This document shows positions 8,507 through 15,775 of a stretch of DNA of 15,775 nucleotides, piece by piece. The stretch covers positions 89,309-105,083 of the forward strand of contig NW_003148784.1 in assembly GCF_000003605.2 (NCBI RefSeq). The letters run 5' to 3'. This stretch comes from Saccoglossus kowalevskii. Taxonomy: Eukaryota; Hemichordata; Enteropneusta; Harrimaniidae. The position numbers and the translations under genes are program-made. Numbering within the stretch: the first letter of the stretch is position 1; every line of letters starts with the position of its first letter. A model generated the notes under the pieces. The model did not search any database and was not told the origin of the DNA. It saw only the letters and a list, made by a program, of their open reading frames with translations.

Positions 8507-8526
8507 TTTTTTTTTTTTTTTTTTTT
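8507..8526. repeat. T20 homopolymer
   Basis: Twenty consecutive T residues follow GGGTCACG. This could be the poly(A) tail of a minus-strand retroposed copy, whose body would then be the somewhat GC-richer DNA at 8527-8660, but I find no target-site duplication and recognise no SINE or LINE. It may simply be slippage. Confidence 0.9.
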
Positions 8527-8824
8527 AATAGGCCCAAATATTAAAAACTCACCATTTTAAGCAGTAAACAAGAGTTTCCACTAAAAATTAACGATCCTGG
8601 ACCGTTGTTTAAATCCCAGGGTCCCCGGGGGATGAGTGGTGACTTTGAACCTCGGGTTGATCTGTAGTTCTCATGTTGTACATGTTCCGAATACTATGAA
8701 GTCTGAAGAGCAAACACGTCTTGTGATTCAACGAATTGTTGGTGCACAATATTAAAAATATCGCCGCATCAAGTATTTTCTTAATTAAATATAAGCATTA
8801 TTTTTAATCAAAAACAATACGTTT

Positions 8825-8858
8825 GTTGTAGCAAAGACACTAGTGTCTTTGGTTGTAG
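8825..8858. mobile_element. 20-bp perfect palindrome bracketed by 7-bp direct repeats
   Basis: CAAAGACACTAGTGTCTTTG at 8832-8851 is a perfect palindrome. GTTGTAG lies immediately before it (8825-8831) and immediately after it (8852-8858) with no extra base. A short inverted repeat exactly flanked by a direct repeat is the layout of a transposon reduced to its two ends with a target-site duplication. CAAAG would fit the loose start consensus of hAT ends, although hAT duplications are usually 8 bp. It might instead be a bespoke binding site. Confidence 0.6.
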
Positions 8859-8859
8859 T

Positions 8860-10136
8860 AAATATAATTTTTAATACATGAAATGCACAAATTTTACTGA
8901 ATTTACAAAACGTGACAATTTTGTTGGCCTTATGGTGAGTTGATGAAAATTATATTTATATATAATAAAAAGATGTTATTATCTGTTTGATTCACAAAAA
9001 AAACAAACATGAAACAGAACAGTCTAAAGTTGTGTTTGTACCATGTTGGATTGAACCTGACAACATTTATTTGCATAACATCGAACTTCGGCTTCATCGC
9101 ACTACCGGCAGTCTGCTGTTTCAATCGCAGTTTCAATATAAGGGAACATGATGGTCAGGATTACCAACACTTTATCGTGCTATTGTAAATTTCACTGATT
9201 TATACGCAAGGAAATCTCTGCAGTGCTCATTAACAGCATATGGCCACTGATCTTTAAAGTTGATCGCATCTTCTGGTCTTTCATACATGTTATAATACTT
9301 TCTTAAAATATTCGTAATGTGACTGCACATTAATATATTGCACAAATATATTTTCTACACAGTTTTCATAGCTTTTATGAAAGCATAAGAGAGCGGTTAC
9401 AGTCTTTCTTATTATATATCTTTCGTATCTGAGTACAAATGAGCGCTTCGAATTGTCAGTGGAGTGCGTGCATGTGAAGCATTCGATTATGAATAAATCT
9501 CTGACTGCGCCTGGTGGCAAACAAGCTCTGAAAGCGAATGTATTATTTTTAATAGCTATTTTATCTTTCAAGCATCCAGCTTCATATTATGTGAAAATAA
9601 ATTTTAGTTTAATAATCCATCTTACACTAAATGAAATTTTTATAGGTACTTCTATTAAATATTACCTCTAATAGAGTAAATATAGTTAATAAATATTGAT
9701 GAATAATTTGTTCATGAAGAAAAGCCCCCTAGGGAACCAGAAATTCTGCTATTGCCTAAAGCGTACTAGTATGTCTTGATTTCAATAATTGTTAGCACAT
9801 CCAAATTTTGGTGATTATTTGACTTTCCATTTCATGTTTTCATTTAACAGTATGCTGATGTTAATGGAATCGCAGCTAGTATTAAACTCAGAAGGGAGAC
9901 TTCATTAATTATATCACATAATTAAACTAAAAACTGCTGTACAGAGTAAATTAAGTTTAAATATTAACACAGAGCTTGCAAATTATGACTTTTAGTCATG
10001 TCAGAAAATACTTGTTGTACATTTATAAATAAATGTACTGTAAATGCATATCAAAGCAGCAAAAGTCAAGCTGAGACCAACACACATTGGCAGCATTGTT
10101 TGAACTTGATTTGTTTAATTTGAAGCCTGTGATCTT
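8860..10136. other. No confirmed gene
   Basis: AT-rich DNA. One patch at 9430-9545 is more GC-balanced and lies in a plus-strand frame with an in-frame ATG at 9489 giving 60 codons (TAPGGKQALK, then a hydrophobic FLIAILSF stretch) to TAA at 9669. The opposite strand is also open there (9290-9571). Neither product is recognised, and I treat both as unproven. Confidence 0.45.
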
Positions 10137-10278
10137 TTAAAGCGGGGGAGTCGTCACCTGCGCATGCGTCAGGTGGCCATAGCGTGTCATTGTTTACAAA
10201 CAAGCGTCTACCCATGAGCCTTTGCATTTTTAGCGTGTGTTGTTAGCGCGTGCGCAGGTGATGACCCTCCTGCTTTAA
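10137..10278. mobile_element. TTAA-flanked MITE A (134 bp plus duplications)
   Basis: The terminal inverted repeats are 28 bp: 10141-10168 begins AGCGGGGGAGTCGTCACCTG and 10247-10274 is its reverse complement with five differences. All five are transitions, three of them at CpG/CpA or TpG positions, as expected from methyl-CpG decay. TTAA sits directly outside both ends (10137-10140 and 10275-10278), the target duplication typical of piggyBac and Kolobok transposons. There is no coding capacity, so it is a non-autonomous element. It is much more GC-rich than its surroundings, and TAGCGTGT occurs twice inside. Confidence 0.85.
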
Positions 10279-10492
10279 CCTTTTCATCACCCAACTCTTT
10301 TTTCTTATATTCTTCAATTTTTATGGAAATGAACCCTAATTTTGGAGCCAAAAGACAAAATTTAAGCAAGTTTTCAGTTTTTACTCAAAAAAATTGGCTA
10401 TTTTTGGTCTAATCTTCTGAATGAAAGTGCAGACTCTAAACAGACTATTTTAAGAATTTGTGATGAAAAGAGGGAACTGTTGAAAAGGTTAA
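10275..10492. mobile_element. TTAA-flanked MITE B (210 bp plus duplications)
   Basis: TTAACCTTTTCA at 10275-10286 is matched by TGAAAAGGTTAA at 10481-10492. Weaker end similarity continues inward to about 23 bp (CTCTTTT shared). The element proper is 10279-10488 and begins CCT, close to the CCY starts known for piggyBac ends. Its left TTAA is the same four bases that form the right TTAA of MITE A, so the two elements abut. It is AT-rich and non-coding. Confidence 0.7.
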
Positions 10493-10784
10493 TGCAATCA
10501 AGAATTCTGGTGACATATTGATATACTGTTATTGATTTCCAATAGGTGTAAAATATATATTGATCTATTTTCATGCCCGGTTATTTAATTGAATGGTACG
10601 TCACAAAATACTGAAGCAATATATCAGTTAATTTGTTATTTTGAGTTATTATTTTGTTAATTAATTTCAGATCTATAGTTCTTAAGATTTTTATTTATAT
10701 TTCAGTTTTAGACACTACATCGTGAACTTAATGGTCTGAATTGTGTTGGAATTGACTCCACTCTTGAGTTCATAACATTGGCTA

Positions 10785-11050
10785 CTGTAAAAGCATTAAT
10801 TATTCACAGGAGGATTTTTCTGTTTTGGCTGATAAGTAAAATAATGTAAAGGGGTTAATTATTCACTGGCTTTTAAATTTGCTTATGTCGCTGACTGGAA
10901 AATGCGCTAAATTAAAACCCAGTGAATATGTAATATTTAGTATAGAACACATTATCTAAATTATAAAATCGTGAATTTAAAACCCACTGAATATGCCTGA
11001 AATGATAAATCAGCGAAATTTAAACCCAGTGAAAATTAGTCATTTTACAG
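10785..11050. mobile_element. MITE-like element with CTGTAAAA ends
   Basis: The left end CTGTAAAAGCATTAATT (10785-10801, continuing to TTCAC at 10807) is mirrored by GTGAAAATTAGTCATTTTAC plus AG (11029-11050), about 22 bp with a few mismatches. TTAATTATTCAC occurs twice in the left half (10796-10807 and 10855-10866), 59 bp apart. The module AAACCCAGTGAA recurs near 10916 and 11023, with a variant (CCCACTGAA) near 10983, and in reverse near 10863. No clear target duplication and no coding frame were seen. Such CTGTAAA-ended elements are common in marine invertebrate genomes as far as I recall. Confidence 0.65.
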
Positions 11051-12124
11051 CACACTAAATTAAATTGAATTCAATAGAATATGTTATTTCACAAGCAAAC
11101 TTGTAACATCAGTAAATATGCTCAATGATGAAATTACAGAGAAAGAACTATTAAAAATTAAACATACATTTCATTGAGAAAAGAAAAAAAATCTACGGTA
11201 GCTCAAAACTGTGAAGGGAAAAAATAATTTGTTTTTTCTACTCTTTCCTTCACTGGTTTCTAGTGATCAACCCTTAAAAAGTACAAACTGCATGGTTATA
11301 TGTTTGAGAAAGAACTTTCTTCACACTGTTAAGTACTACATTATTCTGCACATTATTCACAAAATTGTATGCATCTGGAATGTATGAATACTTTTGATAC
11401 ACATCCTTGCATGTATATCAGGTAATTTGCATAATACTAGTAATCTGTTTATCATTTTTTCATTGTATATCTTTGCGTTTGCACAAATGCATTGAAACCA
11501 AATTGGTACATAATTGTTGTTTGTGTAGAAGTATCAGCAATAAGAAAAATCTAATTGCATTATCGGAAACAAAAGACCTGGTAGTAATTATTCAATGTCA
11601 AAGACACTAAATTGCCACTGAAGGTAAACAGATAAATTCTCTGAGTGTTGAGTATACATAGCGAGCCGTGATAAGGACCATTATCGTTTGCCACCTGAGA
11701 GTTGTCTGGGTTCTACGAGGTTTCCATCTGAGGACATTGCCATGTCAGAACTATCACAAAATACATCAGAATGATGTATACACAGATAATGTCAGCGACA
11801 CAGTGAGATGAGAAAACTGTCAAAGATAAAGGACTTTTTGTTCGGTTTTAAGACAAGTATATTTCTGGTAGGAACTGCAAATATTTTCTGTAATTATTTA
11901 TAGTTTATTCTTGTTGTGTTGGTTCATGATATATGTGAACTTGTCACAATATATAGTTCATACTGCATTGATTTTTACAGTGATCATGTGGGTAAAATTC
12001 CACTTTGAGGCAATATTTGGACAAATTGGTGCTGAGACCATGATATGATTTGATTTGGATTTTTGTAATTTGCTGTACTTAAAGCAGTGTGATATTCATG
12101 TTTGTTTGTAGAACCTGTCTGATT
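11051..12124. other. No confirmed gene; contains a GC-balanced open patch
   Basis: Mostly AT-rich. A frame at 11652-11774 (+) is open for 40 codons, ending SELSQNTSE then TGA, with balanced composition (RLPPESCLGSTRFPSED). The in-frame stop just upstream and the lack of a strong acceptor argue against a complete exon. The open frame at 11407-11610 looks like AT-rich noise. Confidence 0.4.
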
Positions 12125-12246
12125 AATAAGGTTGTAGGACATGTGAGGTTAAATCGGTATATTTATTATTGCAAGTAATACTGGTAATAGGGTAGTAGGA
12201 CATGTTAGGTTAGTTTGGTATATTTAATATTGAAATTACTGATAGA
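12125..12246. repeat. 61-bp tandem duplication
   Basis: GTAGGACATG occurs at 12134 and 12195. The surrounding 61-bp units (12125-12185 and 12186-12246) align without gaps over most of their length, sharing AATA-GG, GTAGGACATGT, AGGTTA, GGTATATTTA and ATATTG-type segments. They have diverged moderately and are non-coding. Confidence 0.75.
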
Positions 12247-12280
12247 AAAACTACAAAGGGAAGAAGGGAAGCATGAAAAA

Positions 12281-12480
12281 GTGTTTCAGAAATGCCTAAT
12301 GGACATTTTAAAAATGTAAGGTGCCTAAACAATCAAACATGCAGCTATCCTAACTTATTCCTGGCTCAAAGTCTGGTTGCAAAAATGCCTAACATGCATA
12401 AAATGCTAAACATACAAGACATCTCAGCCAAAAGTTGGGTTTCAAAAATGTCAACGTGCTAGCCCATCTTAGTTAAAAAT
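12281..12480. repeat. Possible degenerate 63-71-bp repeats
   Basis: AAAAATG recurs at 12310, 12381 and 12444. Similar neighbours are GCCTAA, ACATGC/ACATAC and a GGCTCAAAGTCTGG versus AGCCAAAAGTTGGG segment before the next AAAAATG. The match is loose and the boundaries are uncertain. Confidence 0.35.
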
Positions 12481-13785
12481 TATCGATGATTTACATTGCT
12501 CATCAAGTTATGATATTGAGAAAGGTGCAGCAGAGCAGATGTAGTCTAACAGATGGGACAATTGAAATGATTTCATAGAAGATGCTGGAGACTATACAAG
12601 TGTTTTGAAAGCTAGTGAATCTCTGATATTTTCATTATTTTGACAAAGAGCTCATATGGTGCATTCTTAGATTTCATTTCACCAATACAAAACCAAATCT
12701 GAAATTAGACAAAGACTATGGTATACATTACAGCTCTAATTAATTTTAAATATTTCCGATGCCTTAGTAATTCTTTCTATGCTTCAATTTCTTTATATAC
12801 TAAAAAATATGACATTAACTAACCTATTAACTAAATTATAAACATATTTAAATGCACGTATTATTATTTTAGATTGCACGTATTATTCAGTGTATTCAAA
12901 TTTCATTCGTTCCACACAATAAAGCAGTGGGATAAGACGAATCAATTCCATTAAATTATCTAATATGTGAATTGAAACAATAAAAAGACAAAAAAAGAGA
13001 TTAGTGCTGTAGCAATTAGAGTAAGTGATTTCAGTCTGGCTTTTAATATTAAACTATTATGACATTTTAGTAATCCAGTCTTTCAACTTTCTGTGAACCA
13101 GAAAAAATGTATAATAAATCAAATTCAATTCAAAAAATCAAGTTATATTTCTGTCTCCCTTGTGAAATTAAAATTCAACGGCCTTTTTTTTCTGTAGAAT
13201 ATGAAATACACAACTATACAATCATTTCAAATTATTGACAGTCTAAAGGTAATTATTTATGTCTGTTTGGTTTAAAGCCAACAATATCTACAAATGCACA
13301 AAACATGTATTGGAAATATTGGTGAGAAATAGTATCATGTTGAAAGGGTTTAATGAACTCCCAGTTGTGACTTGTTTGGAGACTTATTTCTCTTGTGTAT
13401 ATTGAATTGACACTGGCACTTCAATGTGTACCAGGCTTCATTTATTATAAGTAACTTCAGATTTTGATTTATTGAGAATTATTGAGACATGAAATATGAG
13501 AGGTTGTCTATAATTGATGTATTACTCAAAAAAGGAATGAATGACTTGCATCATAATGGTTAACATGCGGCATACTAAATAAATAAAATACAACTCGTTT
13601 AATGTTATACCCCACCAAACATGATGTTCCGCCATTATCTCCCTCGGATTAGAATTCATTACAGCATTAATGAATAAAATCTCAAAGAATATGTCCATAT
13701 ACATTTTGAGGTAAACAATTTCATTTTCCTAATCTTCTCTCTTATGATAATTATTAATCAATAATTAAATTAGTATGTGTGGATT
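12481..13785. other. No gene seen
   Basis: Strongly AT-rich DNA with no convincing frame. The minus-strand frame at 13522-13704 has no domain. A small hairpin AATTATT/AATAATT lies near 13749-13766, beside the minisatellite. Confidence 0.6.
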
Positions 13786-13976
13786 AACATGTAACAAATT
13801 AACAAGTAACAAATTATCATGTAACAAATTAGCATGTAACAAATTAACATGTAACAAATTAGCATGTAACAAATTAACATGTAACAAATTAACATGTAAC
13901 AAATTAACATGTAACAAATTAACATGTAACAAATTAGCATGTAACAAATTAACATGCAACAAATTAGCATGTAACA
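13786..13976. repeat. 15-bp minisatellite, twelve full units plus a partial
   Basis: The unit is AACATGTAACAAATT, starting at 13786 and repeating every 15 bases. Variation is almost confined to unit position 2 (A, G or once T), plus a C at 13957 and an A at 13805. Because 15 is a multiple of three, any frame open in one unit stays open: TCNKL on plus, and NLLHV and ICYML on minus. Three apparent proteins of 66-91 residues therefore arise from the repeat alone. I do not consider any of them a gene. Homogenised units suggest recent slippage or unequal exchange. Confidence 0.97.
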
Positions 13977-14093
13977 TTTGGTTTTGGACTATTTTAAATT
14001 ATTATTCTGCAAAGTATGAACTAGGATATAGGAAAAGTCAATTAGAATAAATTAAAGATATTGTCATGAAATGTACAATACAATTGCTCTTAC

Positions 14094-14175
14094 ACCCATG
14101 AATCAAATGGTTTGGCCTTATGTAATGTCCTCCCACCTATGAATCAAATGGTTTGGCCTAATGCAACTGCCCTCC
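14094..14175. repeat. 41-bp tandem duplication
   Basis: ATGAATCAAATGGTTTGGCC begins at 14098 and 14139, 41 bp apart. The following TT/TA-ATG-AA-TG-CCTCC segments also match, so two adjacent units, 14094-14134 and 14135-14175, are diverged copies. Non-coding. Confidence 0.85.
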
Positions 14176-15389
14176 GGTGTTGGAAATTATAGCCAGTCCA
14201 TTGGTCCAAAAATAGCTTATTTTGTGTAGGATCAATAGTTTTGACAAATGACAGGTTCTTTAGCCTTGACCAATTCAAAAAAAAAGGCCTTGGACTTTAA
14301 ATTTAAAGCAACAACTAGTTCTTTTAATACTGGTATAGAAAGAAAAATGTGAAAATGATGTGCATACCTTTTGTATTGGTATCAGTAGATATATTCCAGG
14401 ATACATTAATTTTAATTAATAATTAATGAACTTCATTAAAAGTGAACATAATTGTTATGAAAAGAATTGTCATTTATAGTGCAATATATACTGTAAACTT
14501 TTAAGAGCAGAGCAGCATCATGGTTTTATATTCAATTATCTGTCATCATTTGCTGTCTTCACCTGTGTTAATGTTTTCAATTTCCTCTTAAAAACATTAG
14601 CCATATGGCTTTCATACTTTCCTAGAAGATACCCTGCAGTTTTCCATCAGATTTGTTCTTTTCATGACAGCGAAGACAGATAGCGAAGGCAGACTTCTTC
14701 CCTGATATACAAGTCTATTTTGGATTCACCTTTGATATGGACAAACTAATAACACCACATGGTTATGCAAATTAATTGTCAGGAGTGCAACATCATGACG
14801 TTCGTGAATTTATAATTGACCCAGGCTAACAATTAAATTATAAGAGAAAAATAATATTGTCAATAATCAGCAGATGTCAAATCCCTTTTGTCTAATTGCA
14901 ACTATTTAATAACCATCAACAAATACAGCCAGCAGTCACATGACATAACTGTGTACATTCATGCTGTTATATGAGTAAATTATACGATTTGAAGAATTGA
15001 TCGTACACCGCACTGCTGGATGTCAAACGTGCATCCCTGCGTGTTTATTGGCAACTATAGTTGGTTGTTTTTTTTACTGTTGGCAATATGCACTTGCCAT
15101 AAAATGTACCAGTCTGTAATTTGTGTTTGATATAATGTTAGGTGGTTGCTATAGCGACCTCTGATGTCATAATTATTCAATCATAGGTGTAACGTATGCT
15201 GAACTTTTTGGTGTTTATTTTGGTTATTTTCTAGGTTATGTCAATATAGCATACAGGTATTTTATTGTACTAGACGTAAAATCAATAACTTTACATTTTT
15301 TAGTCTATTGATATTTGCTAACCAATCAATACTTAGTCATCGCAATGCTGACAGTATTGTTGTTGTGATGTACGTGTGAGAATGCAAGA
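14176..15389. other. No gene seen; possible regulatory-like stretch
   Basis: AT-rich but of higher complexity around 14520-15000. It includes a perfect octamer ATGCAAAT at 14765-14772 overlapping a TTAATTG homeodomain-type core, and a CAACTATAGTTG palindrome near 15052. No coding frame or RNA gene is recognised. Confidence 0.35.
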
Positions 15390-15714
15390 ATGAAGAGATT
15401 TATTTCATTCTATATTGTGAACATGTTTTCCTCGTGTTTAATATTGTACAAGTCCCATGTTGATTTGGAAATAATTTCTGATTCCTCATTAAATCATGTA
15501 AGGTTTAGACTACTGCGAATGGGAGGGACATTTTTTCAAAGTAAGTCAAGCAGCTTTTTATAATGTTACAAGAATTATTTGTTATTTTTTTCTAGCAATT
15601 AGTCTACCACCTCATTCAGATGCTATCAGTTCACCTCAGTGTTTCTTCACTAATTACACCTCTGTGTCATTTGTTTCCATGTCACCAACGACGAATACAT
15701 TTCTTATACAGTAA
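15390..15714 (+). other. Candidate two-exon small gene with 55-bp intron
   Basis: An ATG at 15390 opens 50 codons plus one base up to a perfect donor GTAAGT at 15541. A T-rich acceptor TTTTTTTCTAG ends at 15595, and the frame continues in phase from 15596 to TAA at 15712, 89 residues in all. The N-terminus (MKRFISFY, then a hydrophobic stretch) could pass for a signal peptide, and the second part is rich in S, T and P. I recognise no family. Without splicing the frame ends after 57 codons, and another frame is open across the second part. This is a guess based on splice signals and phase only. Confidence 0.12.
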
Positions 15715-15775
15715 AAACAGTACATCTGTGGGGGAAATAATTTTAATAGAGAAAATATACCGGTAGTACACCTAT

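Noticed and set aside
9290-9671. Opposed open frames of 93 and 72 codons
   Set aside because: They overlap on opposite strands, and the listed plus-strand length depends on a non-ATG start. No family is recognised.
13765-14050. Three repetitive proteins of 66-91 residues
   Set aside because: All are by-products of a 15-bp tandem repeat with no stop in three frames.

Overview
The window looks like AT-rich, largely non-coding nuclear DNA from a bilaterian animal, probably a marine invertebrate (mollusc, brachiopod, annelid, hemichordate or similar). Evidence for this: one spliced exon with a metazoan-specific protein signature, a pyrimidine-rich AG splice acceptor, no operon-like gene packing, and many minisatellites and small inverted-repeat elements with TTAA flanks. 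Nothing in it looks bacterial or viral. The phylum cannot be fixed by eye.

The only coding sequence I recognise is the terminal coding exon of FBXL5 (911-1139, + strand). FBXL5 is the F-box/LRR substrate receptor of the SCF ubiquitin ligase that degrades iron-regulatory proteins. The exon encodes the last leucine-rich repeat and the cysteine-bearing tail that in the human protein holds a [2Fe-2S] cluster. All four cluster cysteines are present. Positions 1-910 are the last intron, which opens with a 33-bp minisatellite whose units each carry a short hairpin. Just after the stop codon lie a perfect GTAAGT donor-like site (1146) and a five-tract C-run (1204-1226), whose complement is a textbook G-quadruplex motif. 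A possible poly(A) signal is at 1622.

From about 1.65 kb to the end I find no gene that I can name. The remaining longer open frames are AT-rich and have no recognisable domains. The DNA is instead punctuated by structure: two perfect 20-bp palindromes (2381-2400 and 8832-8851, the latter exactly bracketed by 7-bp direct repeats); a degenerate fold-back element with 18-bp perfect ends (4227-4589) beside a CTCF-like core; two small TTAA-flanked inverted-repeat elements that abut and share one TTAA (10137-10492); a third MITE-like element (10785-11050); a 61-bp and a 41-bp tandem duplication; and a 15-bp minisatellite (13786-13976) whose period keeps three reading frames open and so mimics protein.

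A few patches of balanced composition (3022-3126, 4983-5249, 11652-11774, 15390-15714) could be small or terminal exons of an unrecognised gene. They are reported as weak candidates only. I see no evidence that the elements work together as a system. The most biologically meaningful part is the FBXL5 3' end with its immediate downstream RNA/DNA structure signals.
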